Assembly: GCA_027484445.1 (NCBI GenBank)
Contig: JAIXSY010000033.1
Span: 62,001-126,000, forward strand
From: Verrucomicrobiaceae bacterium
Lineage (GTDB): Bacteria > Verrucomicrobiota > Verrucomicrobiia > Verrucomicrobiales > Verrucomicrobiaceae
Reading direction: 5' to 3'
DNA: 64,000 nt
The number at the start of each line of letters is the position of its first letter. Within the stretch, counting starts at the first letter, position 1. The position numbers and the translations under genes were made by a program. The notes beneath the pieces are model-generated. The model was not told the origin of the DNA. It made no database searches and was given only the letters and a program-made list of their open reading frames with translations. This document shows positions 33,573-41,814 of the stretch, one piece after another.

Positions 33573-36188
33573 TCATGGAGCTGCTCGGGTCTTGCGTTCA
33601 AACTCGCGCCAAAGGCGCTCGATGGCTTCTTCGGGATCTTCCAGCATCATGCTTTCTTTGATCTTGCTGGCGTAGATGCCGAAGGAAAATGGGCTGACCA
33701 CGGGCACTTGTACAAGTTGCCACTCCAAGCCCCCGACCTCCTGCAGAAATTCCATCGCACGAGGCAAATCGAGGAAGGAGTGTGTCGATTCGCGAACCGC
33801 TTGAATGAGCATCGGATGATCTGGCTCATGCTCAGAAAGTACGCGAAACAAGATCTCTGCATTCCAGCGCAGTTGCTTTAGCTTTTGTTCTTTTCCAGGG
33901 CGGTTGCGCGGCACCATGAGTCCCGTCTGGGCCACGCCTCGAAAGTTCCATTTGACCAACTCGCTTTGATTGAGCGCAGCGAGCATGTCTGCCTCTGGGT
34001 CGCCGGATTGAAACAGCTCCTTCCAGGCGGCGAGTTCCAGATCTTGGTGCCCTTTCACGGTTAGCAAAAAGCCATAATCATCAATGGTCACCAGTGTGTT
34101 GCCCCCCACTGCCTCTTTGATGCGATGGGAGATGATCCGGCTCAGGGCATCATTGGCACTGCGCCCAATCAGACTATGAAAGAAAAAATGAATGAGTTCT
34201 GGGTCAGCGCCATCACGATCATCGACAAAGCGTTCGATCAAAAAGGTTCTGTCCGTAGGAATGCGTGAAACACGCCGTTGATGGTGACAATGTCTGAGAA
34301 TGGCTTCGGCATTGGTCTGAGAAATCTCGAAGCGTTCGACGAGCCAGTCGGTGACTTCGCAGGCTTCACCGGTGGCTGGCGATTCATCCAGACGTTTCGC
34401 CAATTCGGTGCGCAGCTTGGCCACTTCTCGCGCAAGACCGGAAGATAAAGGCATTTTGTTGGCATTCCAGGCAGGAACGGTGGGCAACCGACCTGTGGCA
34501 TCTTCCACACGGACTTCAGCCACGCCGGTTTCGACCAGCCGCACGGTGCGACCCGCGAGCACAAAGATGTCACCCAGCTTCAGGCGCTTGAGAAAAGCTT
34601 CCTCAATCTGCCCCAGCCTTCGTTTCCCTAAAATGACACTCACCATGCCTTCCGTGTGAATCACTCCTACATTCGCAAGGTAATCGCGCTCAATCTTCGC
34701 GTGTGGCACCGTGAGCTTGCCATCCTCCCAGGCGATCTTGCCAAAGCTGTCTTTGTATTGCTTCTCCAAGGACTTGCCGCCGCCTTCGAGGTAGCGAAAG
34801 ACGGCGTCGAGTTCGCTTTCGGGAAGCTCTTGCCAGGGAAAAGCCGAACGAACTGTTTGCAAAACGTCTTCGCGGCTATGTCCACCTTCGACGGCCATGC
34901 CGACAATGTGCTGAGCGAGCACATCCAGTGGGCGACGCAGCGGCCGCACCGCATCCAACTGCACGGCTCGTGTCATCTCCGCGCAGACACAGCATTCCAT
35001 GAGGTCATTGACGTTCGTCGCCACCAGGATGCCATGGCTCTCCGTATGAATGCTGTGACCGCTGCGCCCGATGCGTTGCAAGGCGCGGCTGATGCCCTTG
35101 GGCGTCGAGATCATGACGACGCAATCCACGCTGCCGATATCCACACCAAGTTCCAGGCTCGTGCTGCAAACCACAGCACGCAGTTCGCCTTTTTTCAGTC
35201 GATCTTCGACTTCGAGACGGACATCACGATCCAGCGACGCGTGGTGTGCCTCAATGCTTGCCGCTAGCTCTGGGATGATGTGTTTCAATCGAATCGAAAC
35301 GCTTTCGGTGCTGCTTCGTGTGTTGCAGAAGACGATGACATTTCGGCTTCGCTGCACGATGGCGGCAATGTCTGCCATGACTCGCTGCGCTGTGTATCCA
35401 GCTGGCGGATAAGGATCGCGTCGCACGGGCGATAAAACCTCGACTCTCCGCCTGCGCTCCATCCTGGCTTCGACGATTTCACAAGGTCTGCCAGGGCCTG
35501 TCAGGAATTCAGCTAACAAGGGTAGCGGTGCGGCAGTCGCCGAAAGACCAATGCGCGTTAGAGCCGACTCGGTTGAAATCAATCGACGCGATAATCTCTC
35601 CAAACTCAGGGCTAGGTGCGCGCCGCGTTTGTTCTCAGCGATGGCGTGCAATTCATCGACGATCACATACCGCACGCCAGCCAGTGCTTCTGACCATCCT
35701 TTCTGCGGCAGCAAGATGGCCAAACTTTCTGGTGTGGTCAGCAAAAGGTGCGGTGGTTTGCGACGAAGTGCCGCTCTTTCAGCGGCGGTGCTGTCTCCGG
35801 TTCGGGAGCCGATGCAAATGCTGTCTTCTAGGCCTAGGCCGCGGATGGCAGGCAGCAGATTCTTTTGAATGTCATAGGTCAGGGCGCGCAGCGGGGAAAT
35901 GTAGATGCAATGAACCTGGGCCTTGAGTTTTCCCGCTTCGTGCAGGCGCACTAGCGAATCGAGCACGCCCAAAAAGCCAGCTAGCGTTTTTCCGCTGCCC
36001 GTGGGGGAAGAAAGCAGGACTGAACGCCCCGCCAGAATCTGCGGTAGCGTCAACGATTGAGCCTGGGTCAATTGGCCAAAGGTCGCCTGCACCCAAGTCG
36101 CCAGCCTCGGGTGTAAAGTCGCCAATCCCGAGTCACTCGATGGAGCTGACGGGGGCAAGGGCTTCGAAGATTTGGCTCGGCGCGGCAT
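33573..36188 (-). CDS. Lhr-type superfamily 2 DEAD/DEAH-box helicase
   Basis: An 871-residue SF2 helicase. Motif I is SSPTGSGKT, motif II is VDELHAI (DELH), motif III is LSATAAP, and motif VI is ALQRIGRSGH. A DEAD/H-associated region follows (residues ~560-870) with the Lhr-core winged-helix features. It equals the Lhr-Core, roughly the first 900 residues of the ~1500-residue E. coli/mycobacterial Lhr, without the C-terminal extension. The family translocates 3'-5' on single-stranded DNA and is linked to repair. No associated nuclease or ligase gene is adjacent. It is convergent with the ABC exporter. Confidence 0.92.
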   Translation of the reverse strand: MPRRAKSSKPLPPSAPSSDSGLATLHPRLATWVQATFGQLTQAQSLTLPQILAGRSVLLSSPTGSGKTLAGFLGVLDSLVRLHEAGKLKAQVHCIYISPLRALTYDIQKNLLPAIRGLGLEDSICIGSRTGDSTAAERAALRRKPPHLLLTTPESLAILLPQKGWSEALAGVRYVIVDELHAIAENKRGAHLALSLERLSRRLISTESALTRIGLSATAAPLPLLAEFLTGPGRPCEIVEARMERRRRVEVLSPVRRDPYPPAGYTAQRVMADIAAIVQRSRNVIVFCNTRSSTESVSIRLKHIIPELAASIEAHHASLDRDVRLEVEDRLKKGELRAVVCSTSLELGVDIGSVDCVVMISTPKGISRALQRIGRSGHSIHTESHGILVATNVNDLMECCVCAEMTRAVQLDAVRPLRRPLDVLAQHIVGMAVEGGHSREDVLQTVRSAFPWQELPESELDAVFRYLEGGGKSLEKQYKDSFGKIAWEDGKLTVPHAKIERDYLANVGVIHTEGMVSVILGKRRLGQIEEAFLKRLKLGDIFVLAGRTVRLVETGVAEVRVEDATGRLPTVPAWNANKMPLSSGLAREVAKLRTELAKRLDESPATGEACEVTDWLVERFEISQTNAEAILRHCHHQRRVSRIPTDRTFLIERFVDDRDGADPELIHFFFHSLIGRSANDALSRIISHRIKEAVGGNTLVTIDDYGFLLTVKGHQDLELAAWKELFQSGDPEADMLAALNQSELVKWNFRGVAQTGLMVPRNRPGKEQKLKQLRWNAEILFRVLSEHEPDHPMLIQAVRESTHSFLDLPRAMEFLQEVGGLEWQLVQVPVVSPFSFGIYASKIKESMMLEDPEEAIERLWREFERKTRAAP

Positions 36189-36232
36189 CTGCCGAAGCTT
36201 ACGGGTCAGCCTGAGTTTGGGAAGCTGTCGTC

Positions 36233-38149
36233 TCAGTCCTTCCGGCGACTAGCCTTGATCTTTTTCGGGGCTGGGGTCGCGTCCGATTCAAATTCTGCCT
36301 CACTGCCTGTCAGATCACTCAGCAATCGCGAGACGTAGGAGTCGTAGCGTGGGTCGGGAGCTGGTCCTTTCTTGGGTAGCTTTTTCAAATCATCGAGCAG
36401 GGGTTTCACAATATCCCCCAAATCACCCAGTGCGCAGAGAGCACTCATGGCGGTGAAGACATTCACTTGGTTCCAGTCGGCTAGCGCCACTAGCCCCCGC
36501 AGGGATTCGGTGCGCTCGTCTCCGCTGCCATACTTCGCCAGCGTCCAGAGTGCTGGGATCTGCACATAACGGGAGGAATCAAAGCAGGCGTTTTTCACCT
36601 CTTTGTGCAGGGCATCCAGCCCTGCTTTGCCGCGCATCAGCGCCCCCATGGCGGCCCAGTAGCGCAGGGCGGAGTCGCCATCATCAAAGGCAATGCGCAG
36701 ATCCTTGATGTCCTCCATTTTCATGGAGGCAGCCTTGCCTGCGATCGTGAGTACTTTTTCTACAGGATACAACCGCTCGTCATGGCCCATGTCATAGGGA
36801 GTGGTGCCCTCGGCACGTGCATGAATTTCTCCTTCCGGCAGCAGGCCCACATCGCGGATCTTCATGGCCCAGTCTTCTTGCGCCTGGCGCATCTTCACCA
36901 GCGTCTGTTCATGCTCCGGCTTGTCCGCGAGATTGTGGACTTCATCGGGATCGGTTGATAGATCATAGAGCTCTTCCGCTGCCTTGGGCTCTTTCCAAAA
37001 AAGGCTCTGCTCCGGCGTGGTTTTGCCTTCATCGAAGAGCTGCTTCCAAACCTTCGTGGTTGGAGTTTGCATCTGGTAGGCGACATGCTGCGCCTGCGAG
37101 AGGTGGGGCATGAAATTCCGCACATAGACGAAGCGGCCATCGGTCACACTGCGAACACAGTCGTAGCGTTCATCCATTCGTCCCCGGAAGCCATAGAGGT
37201 AGGGTTGTGGTTCGGTTTGGAATTTACCTGCAAAGGCATGACCTTGCATCCAAGCAGGCGGTTGAATGCCGATGATGCTCAACAAGGTGGGTGCCAAATC
37301 GACAAAGCTGACCAGCCGCTCGGATTGCACTCCCGCTCCATACTCCTTGGGCGCTAGGTGTTGCCACTTGGGGGGGAAATAGACCACCAGGGGCACATGC
37401 AGTCCACTGTTGCTGGGCCAGCGTTTGCTCCGTGGCATACCGCTGCCGTGGTCAGCGTAATAAAAGACAATGGTCTCATCCGCGAGACCTGCTGCTTCCA
37501 GCTCTTTCAAGCGTTGCCCTGCGCTAGCATCGGCTTCGGTCACTTGGTCATAGTATTGCGCCCAGTCCTGCCGCACCTCTGGGGTGTCGGGGTGGTAGGC
37601 TGGCACTCGCACGCCTTTGGGATCATGCACCTGCTTGTGTGGGCGAGTTCTGATTTGGCTTTCGTGGCTGCATGTTTCGTTAAAGATGGCAAAGAAGGGC
37701 TGGCCATCTCGACGATTCTTCCAGTGTGCTTTTTGGCTAGACTCATTCCAGATGTCCTTGGGTTTGGTTAGGTTGTAATCTTCCTTGCTGTTGTTTGTGC
37801 AGTAGTAGCCGGCGGCGCGCAGAAACTGCGGATACAGCTGTTTCCCCTGTGGCAATTCCACCATGCTGCGCATGTGCTCTCCTCCCGTCGAAGGCGGATA
37901 CATGCCGCTGATGATCGTGGTGCGTGCGGCTGCACAGACTGGGCCATTCGACCAGCATTTTTTGAAAAGCATGCCTTTCGCGGCCAGGGCATCAAGGTTT
38001 GGTGTCGTGGCGTAGCGATCTCCGTAGCAGCCCATCTGCGGGCCATGATCTTCACTGGTCAACCAGAGCAGGTTCGGTTGATCCGCACTCCATGCAGGAA
38101 GCGTACAGGTCAGGGCTAGCCAAAAAGTCCAAAGGGAAAAAGTGCGCAT
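36233..38149 (-). CDS. Secreted S1-type sulfatase with HEAT-like C-terminal repeats
   Basis: A 638-residue type I sulfatase with a signal peptide (MRTFSLWTFWLALTCTLPAWSA). The metal site LLWLTSEDHGPQMGCYGD begins the fold. The formylglycine motif is CAAAR (VCAAARTTIISGMYPPSTG), consistent with C-x-A-x-R and anaerobic or FGE-type maturation. YYADHGSGMPRSKRWPSNSG is the later metal/sulfate site. Beyond ~500 residues, LRYWAAMGALMRGK and ALWTLAKYGSGDERTESL look like HEAT-type repeats, which some planctomycete/verrucomicrobial sulfatases carry. I start at 38149, not 38209, for the leader. A target on sulfated polysaccharide is likely. Confidence 0.92.
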   Translation of the reverse strand: MRTFSLWTFWLALTCTLPAWSADQPNLLWLTSEDHGPQMGCYGDRYATTPNLDALAAKGMLFKKCWSNGPVCAAARTTIISGMYPPSTGGEHMRSMVELPQGKQLYPQFLRAAGYYCTNNSKEDYNLTKPKDIWNESSQKAHWKNRRDGQPFFAIFNETCSHESQIRTRPHKQVHDPKGVRVPAYHPDTPEVRQDWAQYYDQVTEADASAGQRLKELEAAGLADETIVFYYADHGSGMPRSKRWPSNSGLHVPLVVYFPPKWQHLAPKEYGAGVQSERLVSFVDLAPTLLSIIGIQPPAWMQGHAFAGKFQTEPQPYLYGFRGRMDERYDCVRSVTDGRFVYVRNFMPHLSQAQHVAYQMQTPTTKVWKQLFDEGKTTPEQSLFWKEPKAAEELYDLSTDPDEVHNLADKPEHEQTLVKMRQAQEDWAMKIRDVGLLPEGEIHARAEGTTPYDMGHDERLYPVEKVLTIAGKAASMKMEDIKDLRIAFDDGDSALRYWAAMGALMRGKAGLDALHKEVKNACFDSSRYVQIPALWTLAKYGSGDERTESLRGLVALADWNQVNVFTAMSALCALGDLGDIVKPLLDDLKKLPKKGPAPDPRYDSYVSRLLSDLTGSEAEFESDATPAPKKIKASRRKD

Positions 38150-38288
38150 GAGACAAGGCCCCGTGAACGGTGTGCCGCTGTCAGAATGTTTCATCGATTT
38201 GCCGGACACGATCGGAAGTCAGTGAATTCGAAAAAATCCGCAACTTCACTAGCTTCGAATCGTTTCAGCGCCGTCTTTTGATTTTCTT

Positions 38289-40418
38289 ATGAAATTTCGC
38301 CTCTCTGGTCTGCTGGTTTTGAGCCTGAGTCTTCAGCTCTCTGCGGCGGAACAACCTACGCCTTCCGTCGCTCCTGATGGCAACGCAAACTTTAGGATCT
38401 GGACAAACACGGCTGGCAAACAGGTCGAGGCCACGTTTCGCGGGGTGGAGGGCGATCAGATCTTTTTGCAAACGCGCAATGGTTTCGTGCATCGCCTGCC
38501 TTTGGAGAGCTTGTCCGCCCAAGATCAAGAGCTAGCGCGTCAGATGAAGCCGGAAGGACTCGGTATCCCGAAAGATCCTAGTGTCGCTCAGGCAGCTGCC
38601 ATCCTCGACAAAGGGGTGCTGATGGGGCTAAGCCGAGTTGGACAAAAGCCAAATCCTCTTGCCAGCGACGAACAATTCATTCGCCGCGTTTACCTGGATC
38701 TCGTGGGTAGGATTCCAACACGAGATGAGACCTTGGCTTTTCTTGGGAATCCAAGTGCAGCTAAGCGCGGTGAAGTCATTGATCAGCTCGTCAAAAGCGA
38801 CGGCTTTACCTCGCGGATGTACAATTACTTCAGTGACATGCTGCGGGTGGCTGATGATGCCCAGAAGGCAAAATTTTTCACTTATGAAGAATGGCTGAAG
38901 CAGCAGTTGGCGCAAAACCGCCCCTGGAATGAAGTCGTGCGCGAGATGTTGGTCGCTGATGGCAAGCTGCTGGAAAATGGTGCGGCCGGTTACCTTCTGC
39001 GAGATCGAGGCATGAGGCTCGATAACCTTAGCCTGACCCTGAGCACCTTCCTGGGGGCCAATGTGTCCTGTGCTCAGTGTCATGACCATCCTTTTGCCGA
39101 TTGGACGCAGCGCCAATTTTATGAAATGGCCGCTTTCTTTGGCGCTTCTGAGGTAGGCCAGCGCTACCGCCCTGGACCCATGCTGAGAGATTTGCGTGAA
39201 GAGCTAGGCCAGCAGGCTTTTCTCCAGGCACGACGACTGCTCGATGTGAACTCGCTGGCCATTCAGGACGCAAAAGCCAACGATTTGGTCTTGCCTTTCG
39301 ACTACAAATACAAGGACGGCAAACCGGGTGATCCCGTGCGCCCGAAACTCGTCGTGTGGAGCAAAGATGACTATCGCCTACGCTGCTACCAAAAGGCTAA
39401 GGACGCCTTGGAAAAAGCGGATGACGACAGCCAGCTTCGTGAGATTTTTGCGAATTGGATGACCAGTCCTGATCATCCGCGCTTTGCCATGACCATTGCG
39501 AACCGTCTCTGGCGGCTGGTGTTCGGGGTGGGCATCAAAGAACCCGTCACAGACCTGGATGATCCCAGTGCGGCGAGCAATCCCTTGCTGCTCCAGCACA
39601 TTGCCAACGAGATGGTGCGGCTGAAGTTCGATCTGCGTGCTTTCATGCGGCTGCTATGCAACACCCAAACCTATCAGCGCGAAGCGGTGACACGTGAGCT
39701 GGCCATGGGAGAGCCCTTTTACTTTCCAGGTCCGATGCTGCGCCGCATGACGGCTGAGCAGGCCTGGGATAGCTGCGTCACACTGGCGATTGGTGACAAG
39801 GTGGATGGCTTCAAGATGAGGCGTGGTGAGTCTTACGCCAAGGTCATGAATGTCGGCTCTGCTGAGATCACGCCAGAGTTCATCAAAGAAAAATTAGGTG
39901 AAATGGTCGCGATGCGTCGCGCTGTCGCTGGGGTGGGTTTTGAAGGAAAGGGAACCGCGAAGCGGAAGCGGGCGATGGCCAAAAAAATGCAGGCCAGTGC
40001 AGAGCCTGGAGAGGAGTCCGAGGCTAGCCGTCCTGAAATGATGGGTGGCCTCGTGCTGGCACGAGCCAGTGAGCTGCGCCAGCCTGAGCGTGAAAGTCAT
40101 TTCTTGCGCATGTTTGGTCAAAGTGACCGCCAGCTCGCCGACAGCAATAGTGAGGAAGGCAGTGTGCCACAGGTGCTGATGCTGATGAATGGAGAGGCCC
40201 AAGAACTACTGAGCAGTCGTCAGGCACTGGCGGTCGCCACGGCCGAAAAACAAGCCACGGCGGAGGCGCAGGTGGAGAGCCTTTACCTCAGCTTCTTCAG
40301 CCGCAAGCCGACGACTGAGGAGCTCAAGGTCTTGTATGCCGACATCGAAGCAGGCCTGAAACCGGGAGATCTGGCCTGGGTGCTTTTCAATGCGCGTGAG
40401 TTCGTTTTCGTCCAGTGA
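38289..40418 (+). CDS. SHD1-DUF1549-DUF1553 secreted protein
   Basis: A 709-residue exported protein with a signal peptide (MKFRLSGLLVLSLSLQLSAA). An N-terminal SLA1-homology-1-like domain (FRIWTNTAGKQVEATFRGV) opens it. DUF1549 follows, with FIRRVYLDLVGRIPTRDE and the conserved cysteine/histidine motif CAQCHDHPF near residue 261, then DUF1553 (FAMTIANRLWRLVFGVGI). These domain pairs typically accompany DUF1501 genes, and their function is unknown. No cytochrome domain is present, unlike the copy at 53946. Its stop overlaps the ATG of the DUF1501 gene (TGATG). Confidence 0.9.
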   Translation: MKFRLSGLLVLSLSLQLSAAEQPTPSVAPDGNANFRIWTNTAGKQVEATFRGVEGDQIFLQTRNGFVHRLPLESLSAQDQELARQMKPEGLGIPKDPSVAQAAAILDKGVLMGLSRVGQKPNPLASDEQFIRRVYLDLVGRIPTRDETLAFLGNPSAAKRGEVIDQLVKSDGFTSRMYNYFSDMLRVADDAQKAKFFTYEEWLKQQLAQNRPWNEVVREMLVADGKLLENGAAGYLLRDRGMRLDNLSLTLSTFLGANVSCAQCHDHPFADWTQRQFYEMAAFFGASEVGQRYRPGPMLRDLREELGQQAFLQARRLLDVNSLAIQDAKANDLVLPFDYKYKDGKPGDPVRPKLVVWSKDDYRLRCYQKAKDALEKADDDSQLREIFANWMTSPDHPRFAMTIANRLWRLVFGVGIKEPVTDLDDPSAASNPLLLQHIANEMVRLKFDLRAFMRLLCNTQTYQREAVTRELAMGEPFYFPGPMLRRMTAEQAWDSCVTLAIGDKVDGFKMRRGESYAKVMNVGSAEITPEFIKEKLGEMVAMRRAVAGVGFEGKGTAKRKRAMAKKMQASAEPGEESEASRPEMMGGLVLARASELRQPERESHFLRMFGQSDRQLADSNSEEGSVPQVLMLMNGEAQELLSSRQALAVATAEKQATAEAQVESLYLSFFSRKPTTEELKVLYADIEAGLKPGDLAWVLFNAREFVFVQ

Positions 40419-41731
40419 TGCGTCTGCCTCAGCCCTCTTTGATCATGAATGCTTCTTTTCTGCCTCAGTCTCCCATCACTCGTCGCTTCTGGGCCGAGCG
40501 TGTCGCTCAGGCGACTCTGGGAGTGACATTGCTGCCGCACCTGATGCCTGCTGCTGAAGAGAAGACCTTACCCAGCAAGGCGATTCCAGGTTTTGGCAAA
40601 GCCAAGAATGTCATCTGGCTTCAGATGATTGGCGGCATGTCGCACATTGACACGCTCGATCCGAAGACCGGAGAAAGCCAAGGGGCACGTGCTCCCCTTG
40701 CGACTCCGGCAGGCTATCAGCTGGGTGGCTATTTGCCGCAGCTGGCCAAAGAGCATTCGCAAAAATTGGCCATCATTCGCAGCATGACCTCGAAGACAGG
40801 TGTGCACGCCTCTGGGCAATACCTGATGCGCACGGGTTACGAGCAGCGCGGCACGATCAAGCATCCTGCTCTCGGAGCCTGGGCTCAGGAATTGCTTGGC
40901 AAAAGCAGCCAGACTTTGCCTTCCTCCGTCTGCATCAATCGTGGGCCAGATGCGGGGAATGGTTTCTTCAGCGCTGGTTTCAGCCCGCTGCCGATTCACG
41001 ACCCGGAGGCGGGTCTTCAGTATTCGCAGTTTGCGGCTGGCCAGGATGTCATGAGCCGTCGTCTGGCCTTGCTCAATAAGATCGACGCGCCTTTCCGCTC
41101 GAAGTTCCAAGACGCGAACCTGAAGGCCTACACAGATTTTTACGACGAGACGCTAAAGCTGCTCAGCAGCAAGGACCTGGACGCCTTCAAGTTGTCCGAG
41201 GAAAAGGACGCGGATCGCGAGACCTATGGCCGGAACAAATTTGGCCAGGGTTGCCTTTTGGCGCGGCGCTTGATTGAGCGTGGTGTGCGTTTTGTTGAGG
41301 TCACTCAGGGCGGCTGGGACATGCACAATGACATCGACGATGGCATGGACGAAAATGGCACGATCATTGACACCGCGATTTCTGCTTTGCTGAGTGATCT
41401 AGAGCAGCGTGGCCTGTTGGCCAGCACGCTGATCGTGCTTTGTTCCGAGTTCGGTCGTGGTCCAAAGATCAATAGTCGAAGCGGACGCGACCACCACCCG
41501 AAGGTCTTTTCGACTCTACTGGCAGGTGGTCCGGTGAAGGGAGGGACCATCTACGGCAGCAGCGACAAAGAAGGCGCTTCCGTGGCGGACAAACAGGTCA
41601 CCATCCAAGACTTTCACAGCACCGTTGGCCATGCCATGGGCCTAGACGTGAGCCAGGTCGTCATGTCCCCCAGCAACCGTCCCTTCACGGTCGGGGACAA
41701 GGGCGAGGTGATTGCCGACGTTTTGGCCTGA
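40418..41731 (+). CDS. DUF1501 family protein coupled to the DUF1549/DUF1553 gene
   Basis: A 437-residue DUF1501 protein. Landmarks are MIGGMSHIDTLDPKTGE, QGCLLARRLIERGVRFVEV, CSEFGRGPKINSRSGRDHH and FSTLLAGGPVKGG. A leader with RR (ITRRFWAERVAQATLG) is near the N-terminus. The ATG at 40418 overlaps the previous stop in TGATG; an alternative ATG at 40445 would still give a leader. The alkaline-phosphatase-like fold suggests a hydrolase acting on a periplasmic sugar ester, but this is inference. It is similar in sequence style to the unpaired copy at 11911. Confidence 0.9.
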   Translation: MRLPQPSLIMNASFLPQSPITRRFWAERVAQATLGVTLLPHLMPAAEEKTLPSKAIPGFGKAKNVIWLQMIGGMSHIDTLDPKTGESQGARAPLATPAGYQLGGYLPQLAKEHSQKLAIIRSMTSKTGVHASGQYLMRTGYEQRGTIKHPALGAWAQELLGKSSQTLPSSVCINRGPDAGNGFFSAGFSPLPIHDPEAGLQYSQFAAGQDVMSRRLALLNKIDAPFRSKFQDANLKAYTDFYDETLKLLSSKDLDAFKLSEEKDADRETYGRNKFGQGCLLARRLIERGVRFVEVTQGGWDMHNDIDDGMDENGTIIDTAISALLSDLEQRGLLASTLIVLCSEFGRGPKINSRSGRDHHPKVFSTLLAGGPVKGGTIYGSSDKEGASVADKQVTIQDFHSTVGHAMGLDVSQVVMSPSNRPFTVGDKGEVIADVLA

Positions 41732-41814
41732 TTCGCCCCGACTGCACGCTGGCAACGCATCTTCCGGGCAAGCTCGTGCTCGCAGCGGCATCGTTCCTGC
41801 TTATCAGTGCAGGG

